Source: Burkholderiales bacterium
GTDB taxonomy: Bacteria; Pseudomonadota; Gammaproteobacteria; Burkholderiales; Burkholderiaceae_C
DNA: 64,000 nt
Assembly: GCA_016192425.1 (NCBI GenBank)
Contig: JACPUE010000007.1
Span: 1-64,000, forward strand
Direction of reading: 5' to 3'
Shown here one piece after another: positions 31,503-41,642 of this stretch; the first letter of the stretch is position 1, and each line of letters opens with the position of its first letter. The notes beneath the pieces were generated by a model, which had not been told where the DNA came from, did no database searches, and saw only the letters and a list, made by a program, of their open reading frames with translations. Both the position numbers and the translations under genes were made by a program.

Positions 31503-33313
31503 CAGTCTTCCACCTGCAAAATGGCCAGGAAAGCCTCCTGGGGCACTTCGACCGAACCGATCTGTTTCATGCGTTTCTTGCCTGCCTTTTGTTTTTCGAG
31601 GAGCTTGCGCTTGCGGGTGATGTCGCCGCCGTAGCATTTTGCCAGCACGTTCTTGCGCATGGCCTTGACGGTTTCGCGCGCGATGATGTTGGCGCCGATC
31701 GCCGCCTGGATGGCCACGTCGAACATCTGGCGCGAGATGATCTCGCGCATCTTGGCCGCCACGGCCCGCCCACGGTACTGTGCCTGCGTGCGGTGCACGA
31801 TGATGGACAGGGCGTCCACCTTGTCGCCATTGAGCAGGATGTCCACCTTCACCACGTCCGAGGGGCGGTATTCCTTGAACTCATAGTCCATGGACGCATA
31901 CCCGCGCGACACGGACTTGAGCTTGTCGAAGAAGTCCAGCACGATCTCGCCCAGCGGCAGTTCGTAGGTCAGCATGACCTGGCGGCCGTGGTATTGCATG
32001 TTCATCTGCACGCCACGCTTCTGGTTTGCCAGGGTCATGACCGGGCCCACATAGTCCTGCGGCATGTACAGGTGCACCGTGACGATGGGCTCGCGGATCT
32101 CCTGGATCTTGCCCTGGTCGGGCATCTTGGACGGGTTCTCGACCATGAGCAGTTCGCCATCGCCCTTGAGCACCTGGTACACCACGCTGGGGGCGGTGGT
32201 GATGAGGTCCTGGTCGAACTCACGCTCCAGGCGCTCCTGCACGATTTCCATGTGCAGCAAGCCCAGAAAGCCGCAGCGGAAGCCAAAACCCAGCGCCTGC
32301 GAGACCTCGGGCTCGAAGTGCAGCGAAGCATCGTTGAGCTGGAGCTTTTCCAGCGCGTCGCGCAGCGCGTCATACTGGTTGGCTTCGGTGGGGTACAGGC
32401 CGGCAAACACCTGCGGCTGGATCTCCTTGAAGCCCGGCAGTGCCTCGGTGGCCGGGCCGGCATTGTTCGGCAGTTTCTTCTCGATGGTGACGGTATCGCC
32501 CACCTTGGCGGCCTTGAGCTCCTTGATGCCGGCAATGATGTAGCCCACCTCACCCGCCTTGAGGCAATCACGCGGCGCATTGGCGGGTGTGAACACCCCC
32601 AGCTGCCCCGCTTCGTAGGCCGCCCCCGTGGCCATGAGCTTGATGCGCTCACCCTTGTGCAGGCAGCCATCGACCACGCGCACCAGCATGACCACGCCCA
32701 CATAGCTGTCGAACCAGCTGTCGATGATCATCGCGCGCAAAGGGCCGTCTGCATCGCCTTGGGGAGCGGGAATCTTGGCCACAATGGCTTCGAGGATCTC
32801 ATCCACCCCCATGCCCGTCTTGGCCGAGCAGGGAATGGCATCGCTGGCATCAATGCCGATGACATCCTCTACCTCGGCCTTGGCGTTCTCAGGGTCGGCC
32901 TGCGGCAGATCCATCTTGTTGAGCACCGGCAGCACCTCGACACCCAGGTCCAGCGCGGTATAGCAGTTGGCCACCGTCTGCGCTTCGACCCCCTGGGACG
33001 CATCGACGACCAGCAAAGCCCCCTCGCACGCCGACAGCGAGCGGCTCACTTCATACGAGAAGTCCACATGGCCGGGGGTATCGATGAGGTTGAGGTTGTA
33101 CACCTGGCCATCGCGCGCCTTGTACTGCAGCGCAGCCGTCTGCGCCTTGATGGTGATGCCGCGCTCCTTCTCGATGTCCATCGAGTCGAGCACCTGCGCC
33201 TCCATCTCCCGTTCTGCCAGGCCACCACAGCGCTGGATCAGGCGGTCGGCCAGCGTGGACTTGCCATGGTCGATGTGCGCAATGATGGAGAAATTTCGGA
33301 TCTGTTTCATCAA
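31502..33313 (-). CDS. lepA: elongation factor 4 (LepA)
   Basis: LepA is a translational GTPase that affects initiation and elongation under stress. The 603-residue protein has G1 AHIDHGKST, the switch I region with [11 protein letters not shown]-like [16 protein letters not shown]3 DTPGHVDF and G4 NKMDLP. EF-G-like domains III and V and the LepA-specific C-terminal domain end in [16 protein letters not shown]. The length is standard. A terminator hairpin lies 43 bases upstream of the start, so lepA either has its own promoter in the short gap or is subject to attenuation. Confidence 0.97.
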   Translation of the reverse strand: MMKQIRNFSIIAHIDHGKSTLADRLIQRCGGLAEREMEAQVLDSMDIEKERGITIKAQTAALQYKARDGQVYNLNLIDTPGHVDFSYEVSRSLSACEGALLVVDASQGVEAQTVANCYTALDLGVEVLPVLNKMDLPQADPENAKAEVEDVIGIDASDAIPCSAKTGMGVDEILEAIVAKIPAPQGDADGPLRAMIIDSWFDSYVGVVMLVRVVDGCLHKGERIKLMATGAAYEAGQLGVFTPANAPRDCLKAGEVGYIIAGIKELKAAKVGDTVTIEKKLPNNAGPATEALPGFKEIQPQVFAGLYPTEANQYDALRDALEKLQLNDASLHFEPEVSQALGFGFRCGFLGLLHMEIVQERLEREFDQDLITTAPSVVYQVLKGDGELLMVENPSKMPDQGKIQEIREPIVTVHLYMPQDYVGPVMTLANQKRGVQMNMQYHGRQVMLTYELPLGEIVLDFFDKLKSVSRGYASMDYEFKEYRPSDVVKVDILLNGDKVDALSIIVHRTQAQYRGRAVAAKMREIISRQMFDVAIQAAIGANIIARETVKAMRKNVLAKCYGGDITRKRKLLEKQKAGKKRMKQIGSVEVPQEAFLAILQVED

Positions 33314-33355
33314 CGGGAATCGCGTTCAAAAAGGTGCCCGGCCCCAAGCCAGGCA

Positions 33356-33389
33356 AGAAAAAAGGGCGCGTCTACGGATGACGCGCCCT
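33356..33389 (-). terminator. rho-independent terminator upstream of lepA (minus strand)
   Basis: On the minus strand AGGGCGCGTC (33389-33380) pairs with GACGCGCCCT (33372-33363) over 10 bp around a 7-base loop and is followed at once by a run of six or more T (complement of 33356-33363). This is the best terminator in the window. It sits after mucD and its long 3' gap, and only 43 bases before the lepA start, so it probably ends the rpoE-rseA-mucD transcript, or else works as a leader attenuator for a promoter with TACAAT at 33434-33429. Confidence 0.85.
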
Positions 33390-33503
33390 GAACCAACGAT
33401 CTGTGGCAACTGCGATGGTTGGAGCTTCATTGTAGGCAAAAAGCCCCGTAGAAAATGACGAATTCGCAGCCTGCCCGAGGCGTTGCAGAGCGGCAACAAG
33501 GGT

Positions 33504-33523
33504 TTATTCACATCTTATACACA
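33504..33523 (+). promoter_or_regulatory. pair of phased DnaA boxes
   Basis: TTATTCACA at 33504-33512 and TTATACACA at 33515-33523 both match the consensus TTATNCACA exactly, in the same orientation and 11 bp apart start to start, about one helical turn. Weaker TGTGGA and TGTGCAATA sequences follow within 70 bp. The remaining gap (33390-33735) contains no gene; it includes a relatively AT-rich stretch (33577-33616) and an 8-bp hairpin CCCCATGG/CCATGGGG at 33701-33726 near the mucD end. DnaA binding is predicted, not shown. Confidence 0.5.
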
Positions 33524-33735
33524 CCGCTTGCTCGCAACTTTGGGACATCCTGTGACTGTCCTGTGGAGCACCTGTGCAATATCGATATGCATTCCAAATA
33601 GCAAAATTTGGAGGCCCTGATATGCCAATTGACTGCCAATGGCGCCGCGCATTCTAACAAATGGCATGTTGACGCCCCCAGGGCCTTCCCGCAGGGACAG
33701 CCCCATGGCGCACCTGGCCATGGGGTTATTGCGCA

Positions 33736-35208
33736 TCAGCGTGCAGGGCGGATCAACGCGTACTGCGCCCATTCGCCGCGCCGCACCAGCACATTCACCG
33801 GCTTGCCCTTGTCTGCACGCGCTACGGCGGCCTCAAAATCCTTCACGCTGGCGACTTCGGTGTTGGCAATGGCGAGAATCACATCCCCCTCGCGCAACCC
33901 TGCCCGGGCCGCGGCCTCGGTAGCAGCATCCACCCGCACGCCACCGCGCAGCTTGAGTTCCTTCTTCTGCGCTTCGCTCAGGTCCGACACCGCCAGCCCC
34001 AGTTGCTGCGCCGCAGCCGTGGATTTGGAACGGTTCTCGCGTTCGGCGGTCTTCACGGCAGCCTTGTCAGGCTCGACCTCGGCAATGACGATGGACAGGT
34101 CTTTGGAGTGTCCGCGCCGGAACACGGTGATCGCGCTCTTGGTTCCTGGCTTGGTATTGCCCACCATACGCGGAAGATCGGCCAGCTTATCGATGGGCTT
34201 GCCTTCAAAGCGGATGATGATGTCCCCAGCCTCGATGCCCGCCTTGTCTGCGGGGGAGCCGCTCTCGACGCCAGTGACCAATGCACCCTGCTGCTTGCCC
34301 AGGCCGATGGACTCGGCCACCTCGCGCGTAACCTGGCCAATCTGCACGCCGATGCGGCCGCGCGTGACGCGCCCGCTGGCACGCAGTTGGTCGCTCACGC
34401 GCATGGCCTCGTCGATGGGAATGGCAAACGAGATGCCCATGAACCCCCCTGAGCGCGAGTAGATCTGGCTGTTGATGCCCACCACCTCACCGCGCATGTT
34501 GATCAGCGGCCCGCCCGAGTTGCCTGGGTTGATCGCCACATCGGTCTGGATGAAAGGCAGGTAGTCACCAGTATCGCGCTGCTTGGCGCTCACGATGCCA
34601 GCCGTCACCGTGTTGTCCAGGCCAAACGGCGAGCCAATGGCCATGACCCATTCGCCCACGCGCAGACGGCTGACATCCCCGATGCGCACCGCCGGAAGGC
34701 CTGAAGCGTCGATCTTGACCACCGCCACGTCCGTGCGCTTGTCGCTGCCCACGATGCGTGCCTTGAACTCGCGCTTGTCGGTCAGGGTCACGATGACTTC
34801 GTCCGCGCCTTCCACCACATGGGCATTGGTCATCACGTAGCCATCTGCGCTCAGGATGAAGCCCGAACCCACGCCACGGGGCTGCTCCTCATCCTGGGGC
34901 CGCTGCGGGCGCTGCTGGCGTGGCACGTTGGGCATGGGAATGCCGAAACGCTTGAAGAACTCCTGCATTTCTTCGTCCATGCCATTGAAGCTGCCACGGG
35001 TGCTGACCTTTTCGGTGGTGCGGATGTTGACCACCGAAGGCCCCACCTGCTCCACGAGATCGGTGAAATCGGGCAGGCCGCGCACCAGGGGTGCGGCAGG
35101 CACCGCGCCCTGTGCGTGGGCCGGCCCAGGGGCGCCCAGCGTCAGCCCCAGGCCCAGTGCAGCGGCCAGGGCAAACACATTCCATTGCTTTGCCATTGTC
35201 GGGTTCAT
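33736..35208 (-). CDS. mucD: periplasmic serine protease MucD/DegP (HtrA family)
   Basis: MucD degrades misfolded periplasmic proteins and limits the sigma-E envelope response. The 490-residue protein has a signal peptide (to about residue 32, AHA-Q), a trypsin-like domain with the catalytic triad His in MTNAHVVEGAD, Asp in DKRTDVAVVKID and Ser in NPGNSGGPL, then two PDZ domains (about 270-370 and 400-485). A second start, ATG 35196 (MAKQWNVF), is equally possible. It lies 212 bases downstream of rseA, where a sigma-E-like promoter is visible. Order rpoE-rseA-mucD is the usual betaproteobacterial one, here without rseB. Confidence 0.95.
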   Translation of the reverse strand: MNPTMAKQWNVFALAAALGLGLTLGAPGPAHAQGAVPAAPLVRGLPDFTDLVEQVGPSVVNIRTTEKVSTRGSFNGMDEEMQEFFKRFGIPMPNVPRQQRPQRPQDEEQPRGVGSGFILSADGYVMTNAHVVEGADEVIVTLTDKREFKARIVGSDKRTDVAVVKIDASGLPAVRIGDVSRLRVGEWVMAIGSPFGLDNTVTAGIVSAKQRDTGDYLPFIQTDVAINPGNSGGPLINMRGEVVGINSQIYSRSGGFMGISFAIPIDEAMRVSDQLRASGRVTRGRIGVQIGQVTREVAESIGLGKQQGALVTGVESGSPADKAGIEAGDIIIRFEGKPIDKLADLPRMVGNTKPGTKSAITVFRRGHSKDLSIVIAEVEPDKAAVKTAERENRSKSTAAAQQLGLAVSDLSEAQKKELKLRGGVRVDAATEAAARAGLREGDVILAIANTEVASVKDFEAAVARADKGKPVNVLVRRGEWAQYALIRPAR

Positions 35209-35261
35209 GGATTGCCTTTCTGAATGTCATCAAGCACCGACACCAAGGCCGGCACGCAGCA

Positions 35262-35289
35262 TGAGAAAAGCGCGGCGCTCATTGGTTCC
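35262..35289 (-). promoter_or_regulatory. candidate sigma-E promoter of mucD
   Basis: On the minus strand GGAACCA (35289-35283) and TCTCA (35266-35262) are separated by exactly 16 bases, close to the sigma-E pattern GGAACTT-N16-TCTGA. Transcription would begin about 45-50 bases before the mucD start. This fits direct control of the protease by the sigma factor encoded just upstream. Two positions depart from consensus, so the call is tentative. The rest of the 35209-35420 gap holds only a GTGCCT/AGGCAC hairpin near 35385-35400. Confidence 0.4.
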
Positions 35290-35420
35290 CCAGATTCGCG
35301 CCAACGGTGTCTTGCATGCCTGCGTACCGTACACCCCTGCGCGCCAGCGCTCCGCCTGCTCAGCAGCGGGGCATTTTTTGCTGTGCCTGGCAGGCACTGA
35401 TGGGGAAAAAACGAATGCGC

Positions 35421-36038
35421 TCAGCGCTGAGGGTCTTCCACATTGGCGTTGCGCAAGAACCGCGCTGGCATTTGCAGCGCAGCGGCACCACGCGACTGGC
35501 GGTGTGCGGCCACCAGTTCGTCGAGCCGCGGATCGCGCAGCATCACGGGATCCTGCGGTGACTGCTGCACCGCCACCTGGGTTCCTGCAGCCATCTGGGC
35601 AGTGGGTGCGGCCGCGAACTGGGGCCCTGCAGAACCGGCCCGCGTGGCCTCGAACACGTTCCATCCCATGGCCGACACGGCGGCCAGGGATGCCAGGCCG
35701 GCCACCATCTTCCAGCGGAACAAGGCCTGGTTGGCAGCCTCGCCGCGCGCAGCGCCGGGGTGGGATTCCGAAGGCGCGGCCCCCTGAACCGCTGGACGCA
35801 GCGGCTGCACGGCTTCCTGATCCATGCGCTCGTGCAGGCGCGCAAGAAAGGCCTGGCTGCGCGCATGGTGCGCAAGCTCTGGCGAGCGCAGCACATCTCC
35901 GATAAGGTGGTATTCCTGCCATGCCTGCCGCCCCGGCTCCTGCGCGGCATAGTGCAAGGCCTGGGGCCATTCTTCCGCCGACAGCTGACCGTCCGCCAAG
36001 GCAGACAAGTGTTCACGCATTTTCAGTTCCTGATCCAT
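35421..36038 (-). CDS. rseA: anti-sigma-E factor RseA
   Basis: A 205-residue single-pass membrane protein that should hold RpoE inactive. The cytoplasmic N-terminal RseA domain is clear (MREHLSALADGQLSAEEW, then QEYHLIGDVLRS, about 7-55), one transmembrane helix lies near residues 108-128 (MVAGLASLAAVSAMGWNVF), and the C-terminal periplasmic region ends in a short conserved PARFLRNA segment. Start 36038 has GGTGAGAG upstream. It follows rpoE by 49 bases. There is no rseB gene between it and mucD, so the periplasmic sensor is missing or encoded elsewhere. Confidence 0.9.
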   Translation of the reverse strand: MDQELKMREHLSALADGQLSAEEWPQALHYAAQEPGRQAWQEYHLIGDVLRSPELAHHARSQAFLARLHERMDQEAVQPLRPAVQGAAPSESHPGAARGEAANQALFRWKMVAGLASLAAVSAMGWNVFEATRAGSAGPQFAAAPTAQMAAGTQVAVQQSPQDPVMLRDPRLDELVAAHRQSRGAAALQMPARFLRNANVEDPQR

Positions 36039-36087
36039 GCTCTCACCTGCTTCTCTGTCCAATCCACACCACTTGCGCACCCGGCCG

Positions 36088-36726
36088 CTACCAGCGTTTG
36101 CCGCTGCGGTTTTCCAGCAAGGGGCGCACACGCGCTGAAATGGCCTCCCGCGCCCGGAAGATGCGCGAGCGCACCGTGCCGATAGGGCAGGCCATGGCAG
36201 TGGCAATTTCCTCGTAACTCAAACCTTCGATCTCGCGCAAGGTCACCGCCTGGCGCAAATCCTCAGGCAAGGCTTCCATGGCAGCGTTGACGGCAGCAGC
36301 AATTTCTTGTGCCGCCAGCACGGTCTCGGGAGTCTCGTCGCTGGTTAGTTCCGGGCCGATACGGGAAGTTTCATTTTCTTCTCCGTCGGGGCGCAGGGTG
36401 CCTTCAAACACCACGGGATCGCGCTTGAGATCCATCAACGCCTTCTTGGCGGTATTGACGGCAATGCGGTACAGCCAGGTGTAGAACTGCGCCTCGCCCC
36501 GGAACTGGTGCAGTGCCCGGTAGGCCCGCAAAAAGGTTTCCTGCGCAATGTCCTGCACCAGGTCGCTGTCGCGCACCATGCGGCCGATCAGGCGCTCGAT
36601 GCGGCGCTGGTACTTGATGACCAGCAAGTCGTAGGCGCGTAAATCCCCGGCCACGGTGCGCTCGACCAGGTGCAAGTCACTGTCGGTGGGGGTTTCCTGC
36701 GGCAGGGTGGGCGTGGGGTCGGTCAT
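36088..36726 (-). CDS. rpoE: ECF RNA polymerase sigma factor RpoE
   Basis: A 212-residue extracytoplasmic-function sigma factor. Region 2 shows YDLLVIKYQRRIERLIGRMV and DIAQETFLRAYRALHQFRG, the core-binding and -10 recognition parts. Region 4 shows LPEDLRQAVTLREIEGLSYEEIA and GTVRSRIFRAREA, the -35 recognition helix. The N-terminal extension of about 20 residues is variable. It is the first of the three-gene stress module rpoE-rseA-mucD and follows an unknown membrane protein by 25 bases. Confidence 0.95.
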   Translation of the reverse strand: MTDPTPTLPQETPTDSDLHLVERTVAGDLRAYDLLVIKYQRRIERLIGRMVRDSDLVQDIAQETFLRAYRALHQFRGEAQFYTWLYRIAVNTAKKALMDLKRDPVVFEGTLRPDGEENETSRIGPELTSDETPETVLAAQEIAAAVNAAMEALPEDLRQAVTLREIEGLSYEEIATAMACPIGTVRSRIFRAREAISARVRPLLENRSGKRW

Positions 36727-36751
36727 GGATGGGAAATGGATTCGCAGGCCC

Positions 36752-37246
36752 TCACCCGGCAGGCGGTGAAGGGGGGAGAGGCGGATGGGGGCTGGTCACC
36801 TCGGCGCGCGAATATACCGCACGGCGCAAATCGTTCCAGCGCTCGGGCCGCAGTCGACGCTCCAGCCAGAGCCAACATGGGGGCTGATCCGCCGACTCCA
36901 AGCGCACCAGCAAAAAACGCTGCAGATCGGCATGCACGCATAAACGCGCGCCCGTGACGGTTCGGCAAGAGCCTTTCAGCTCCCAATGTGCACCGCTCCA
37001 GTACAAATCGCCCATTGGCAGTGCACGCCAGAATTGCAGGGCCCACACCATTGCCGCGAGCCATGTGGCAAAGGCAGCCCACAGCACCCACCACGGGTGG
37101 CGCCAGGCGCCTTGCGCAGCCCAGTAGCCCAAGGCCAGCAAGCCGCCCAAAGCCAGCAGGCCGTTTCCCGCCGCCAAGGCTGCGCTGCGCCCCGCGGGGT
37201 ACAGCACCGCAGGCGCATGCCAGCGCGCAGCCGCCGGATCCATCAC
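36752..37246 (-). CDS. conserved hypothetical membrane protein
   Basis: I do not recognise a named family. The 164-residue protein has two predicted membrane helices (about 25-45 and 52-72) after a short N-terminus. A hydrophilic domain with repeated Trp residues (GDLYWSGAHWELKG, PPCWLWLERRLRPERWNDLRRAV) follows, then a Pro-rich tail. Proteins of this size and shape, with a Trp-rich WL-LERR motif, sit between fabF and rpoE in related betaproteobacteria, which supports it as a real gene. It lies 27 bases after fabF and 25 before rpoE in the same direction. Confidence 0.75.
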   Translation of the reverse strand: MMDPAAARWHAPAVLYPAGRSAALAAGNGLLALGGLLALGYWAAQGAWRHPWWVLWAAFATWLAAMVWALQFWRALPMGDLYWSGAHWELKGSCRTVTGARLCVHADLQRFLLVRLESADQPPCWLWLERRLRPERWNDLRRAVYSRAEVTSPHPPLPPSPPAG

Positions 37247-37273
37247 AAGGCGGGCATGGAAAAGGAAAGGAGT

Positions 37274-38518
<1,245 letters not shown>

Positions 38519-38571
38519 GCGTGAAAACCTTGTGCTGATCGCTAGGGAGGGGGCGGCGCCTCGCGCGCCGC

Positions 38572-38847
<276 letters not shown>

Positions 38848-38912
38848 CTAGCCGCTCAAGGGAAGCCTCCCCCGAACCGCCCGCCGCACGGATAAGCCGG
38901 CGTGTTTTTTTG

Positions 38913-39659
38913 TTACATGTACATGCCGCCGTTGACGTGCAGTTCCTGCCCGGTCACATAGCCCGCCTCGCGCGAAGCAAGGTAGGCCACGGCGTGGGCA
39001 ATGTCGGCGGGTTTGCCCAGGTGGCCCAGCGGGATCTGGTCCAGCAGCGCCTTCTGCTGCGCCTCGGGAAGCCCCGCCGTCATGTCGGTATCGATGAAAC
39101 CCGGCGCCACGCAGTTGACCGTGATGTTGCGGCTGCCCAGCTCACGCGCCAGCGAACGCGCCATGCCCGCTACGCCGGCCTTGGCGGCAGCATAGTTGGC
39201 CTGGCCGGGGTTGCCAGAAGCGCCCACCACGCTGGTGATGCTGATGATGCGGCCGTAGCGCTGCTTCATCATGGGCTTGATGGCGGCGCGGCTGACGCGG
39301 AACACGGCCTTGAGGTTGGTGTCCAGCACGGCGTCCCAGTCGTCATCCTTCATGCGCATGGCAAGCTGGTCACGCGTGATGCCTGCGTTGTTCACCAGTA
39401 CATGCAGGCCGCCCTGGCCCTTGACGATGCTGTCGATCAGCGCCTCGACGGCGGCAACGTCTGTCACATTCAGGTTGGCGCCCCGGCAGCCTGGGAACGC
39501 GGCCAGCGCCTGGGTGATGCGCGCCGCGCCCTCGTCGGTGGTGGCCGTGCCGATGACCTGGTGGCCGCGTGCGGCCAGCTCCAGCGCAATGGCAGCGCCA
39601 ATGCCGCGCGAGGCGCCGGTGACCAGCGCGACGGTAGGGGTTGCAGTGGTTTCGCTCAT
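38913..39659 (-). CDS. fabG: 3-oxoacyl-ACP reductase
   Basis: FabG reduces 3-ketoacyl-ACP with NADPH. The 248-residue classical short-chain dehydrogenase has the cofactor motif VTGASRGIGAAIA (about 13-25), NNAGITRD, the catalytic Ser in ITSVVGASGNPGQ, and YAAAKAG with Tyr and Lys. It ends GQELHVNGGMYM. The start overlaps the fabD stop by four bases. Confidence 0.97.
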   Translation of the reverse strand: MSETTATPTVALVTGASRGIGAAIALELAARGHQVIGTATTDEGAARITQALAAFPGCRGANLNVTDVAAVEALIDSIVKGQGGLHVLVNNAGITRDQLAMRMKDDDWDAVLDTNLKAVFRVSRAAIKPMMKQRYGRIISITSVVGASGNPGQANYAAAKAGVAGMARSLARELGSRNITVNCVAPGFIDTDMTAGLPEAQQKALLDQIPLGHLGKPADIAHAVAYLASREAGYVTGQELHVNGGMYM

Positions 39660-40606
39660 GCCAGCAGTTCCTTCACTTCATTCAGGGTGGCCGGGTCGAA
39701 CAGGGCCGCACCGGTCAGTTCGGCGTCGATGCGCTTGGTCAGGCCCATGAGCACCTTGCCGGGGCCGCACTCGACGAGGTGGGAAATACCGCGGGCCTTG
39801 AGGGCCTGCACGCACTCCACCCAGCGCACAGGGCCAAAGGCCTGGCGGTAGAGCGCGTCGCGGATGGCGTCTGCATCCTGCTGCACGGCCACATCAATAT
39901 TGTTGAGCACCGGGATTTGCGGCGCTGCGAGTTGCGTGGTGGCCAGGGCGGTGCGCAACTTCTCGGCGGCGGGCTTCATCAGGCTGGAGTGGAACGGCGC
40001 CGACACCGGCAGCGGTAGCGCGCGCTTGGCGCCTGCGGCCTTGAGGGCTTCGCAGGCCTTCTCGACCGCAGCCTTGCTGCCAGCGATCACGGTCTGGGCC
40101 GGGTCGTTGAAGTTGACGGCCTCGACCACTTCAGTGCTGTTTTGGCCCATGGAGCCCGTCACCTCTGCGCAACCAGCTATCACTTTTGCAGCATCCAGGC
40201 CCAGAATGGCCGCCATGGCACCGGTGCCCACGGGCACGGCTTCCTGCATGGCAGCGGCGCGCAGGCGCACCAGCGGTGCCGCCTGGGCCAGCGTGAGTAC
40301 GCCGGACGCCACCAGCGCCGAATACTCACCCAGCGAGTGCCCCGCCACCGCAGTCGGCAGCGCGCCGCCCTCGGCACGCCACACGCGCCAGGCAGCCACG
40401 CCCGCCACCAGCATCACCGGCTGGGTATTGGTGGTCAGGGCGAGGGCCTCCTTGGGGCCTTCGTGGATCAGGCGGCCCACGTCTTCGCCCAGGGCGTCGG
40501 ACGCTTCCTGCAGCGCCTGCGCCACGGCGGGGTGACTGCCCCAGCCATCAAGCATGCCCACGGCCTGCGAGCCCTGGCCAGGAAAGACAAATGCAAAGTT
40601 CTTCAT
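39656..40606 (-). CDS. fabD: malonyl-CoA:ACP transacylase
   Basis: FabD loads malonyl onto ACP. The 316-residue protein starts FAFVFPGQGSQAVGML, has the active Ser in VAGHSLGEYSAL (near 92), the Arg in VRLRAAAMQEAVP and the catalytic His in APFHSSLM (near 204). A segment around residues 137-152 (AKVIAGCAEVTGSMG, bases about 40150-40205) is less GC-rich and contains TGATAGCTGGTTGCGC on the minus strand, like the GCTAT repeat, possibly a fixed remnant. Confidence 0.96.
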   Translation of the reverse strand: MKNFAFVFPGQGSQAVGMLDGWGSHPAVAQALQEASDALGEDVGRLIHEGPKEALALTTNTQPVMLVAGVAAWRVWRAEGGALPTAVAGHSLGEYSALVASGVLTLAQAAPLVRLRAAAMQEAVPVGTGAMAAILGLDAAKVIAGCAEVTGSMGQNSTEVVEAVNFNDPAQTVIAGSKAAVEKACEALKAAGAKRALPLPVSAPFHSSLMKPAAEKLRTALATTQLAAPQIPVLNNIDVAVQQDADAIRDALYRQAFGPVRWVECVQALKARGISHLVECGPGKVLMGLTKRIDAELTGAALFDPATLNEVKELLA

Positions 40607-40614
40607 TGCCGTTC

Positions 40615-40680
40615 AGAAAATTGGATAAAACAGGCTCCAGCGCTTATGCAGCAAGCGCTGGCAGCTACATTTTCAATAGC
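40615..40680. repeat. GCTAT dispersed repeat, copy R6, between fabD and fabH
   Basis: This is the best-preserved copy. CCAGCGCTT (40637-40645) and AAGCGCTGG (40653-40661) form a perfect 9-bp stem, adjacent to GCTA (40664-40667) and ATAGC (40676-40680) around an 8-base T-rich loop. The stop codon and last codons of fabH lie inside the second hairpin. The whole fabD-fabH gap is this repeat. Confidence 0.8.
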
Positions 40681-41642
40681 ACCGCGCCCCAGGTGAAGCC
40701 ACCGCCCACGCCTTCGAGCAGGACGGTTTCGCCTTCCTGGATCTGCCCTGCGCGCACGGCATAGTCCAGCGCCAGAGGGATGGAAGCCGCCGAGGTGTTG
40801 CCGTGCTGATCCACCGTGACCACCATGCGCTCCAGCGGCAGCTTGAGCTTGCGTGCCGTGCCCTGCATGATGCGGATGTTGGCCTGGTGCGGAATCAGCC
40901 AGTCGATGTCGGATTCCTTCAGGCCTGCCTTGTCCAGCGTGGCGCGCGCCGCGCTTTCCAGCACGCCCACCGCCAGCTTGAAGACGGCGGGACCGTCCAT
41001 GGTGAGCAAGGGGCGCCCGGTGGCCTTGCCGCCGGACACATGGCCCGGCACGCACAGAATGCCCACATGGCGACCATCGGCATGCAGATCCGAGGCCAGG
41101 ATGCCCGGCGTTTCGGAAGCCTCCAGCACCACGGCGCCCGCGCCGTCGCCAAACAGCACACAGGTGGTGCGGTCGTTGAAATCCAGCAGGCGGCTGAAAA
41201 TCTCGGAACCCACCACCAGCGCGCGGCTGGCGCTGCCCGCACGGATCATGGCGTCGGCCACCGTCAGGGCATAGACAAAACCGCTGCACACGGCCTGCAC
41301 GTCAAAGACGGGACAGCCCGCAGCGCCCAGCTTGTGCTGCAGGATGGCTGCGGTGGAGGGGAACACCATGTCCGGCGTGGACGTGGCGACGATGATGAGG
41401 TCAATGTCTTGTGCGCGCAGACCTGCCGCCTGCAGCGCGTGGCGCGCCGCTTCCAGAGCAAGGTCGCTGCAGGCCACCTCGGCGTCGGCAAAATGCCGCG
41501 CCTGGATGCCCGTGCGCTCCACAATCCATTCGTTGGAAGACTCGATGCCGCGGCTGGCCAGGTCGGCCACCAGTTCGGCATTGGTCACCCGGCGGGGCGG
41601 CAGGTAACTGCCGGTGCCGGTAATACGGGAATAGCGTGTCAT
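40665..41642 (-). CDS. fabH: beta-ketoacyl-ACP synthase III
   Basis: FabH starts fatty-acid synthesis by condensing acetyl-CoA with malonyl-ACP. The 325-residue protein shows the N-terminal [19 protein letters not shown], catalytic Cys in [14 protein letters not shown] (near residue 121), His in [13 protein letters not shown] and Asn in [16 protein letters not shown]. It ends in [13 protein letters not shown], the last codons being part of a GCTAT repeat. The start overlaps the plsX stop by four bases. Confidence 0.97.
   Translation of the reverse strand: MTRYSRITGTGSYLPPRRVTNAELVADLASRGIESSNEWIVERTGIQARHFADAEVACSDLALEAARHALQAAGLRAQDIDLIIVATSTPDMVFPSTAAILQHKLGAAGCPVFDVQAVCSGFVYALTVADAMIRAGSASRALVVGSEIFSRLLDFNDRTTCVLFGDGAGAVVLEASETPGILASDLHADGRHVGILCVPGHVSGGKATGRPLLTMDGPAVFKLAVGVLESAARATLDKAGLKESDIDWLIPHQANIRIMQGTARKLKLPLERMVVTVDQHGNTSAASIPLALDYAVRAGQIQEGETVLLEGVGGGFTWGAVLLKM

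Noticed and set aside
31589-33391. A 600-codon frame opposite lepA
   Set aside because: Antisense shadow of lepA with no motifs.
33390-33735. Replication origin
   Set aside because: Two DnaA boxes are present but no dnaA, dnaN or rpmH genes, no array of boxes and no clear unwinding region.
36752-37246. Discarding the Trp-rich membrane frame as a shadow
   Set aside because: It was kept: it fits tightly between fabF and rpoE in the operon direction, has membrane helices and occupies the place where relatives have a gene of the same kind.
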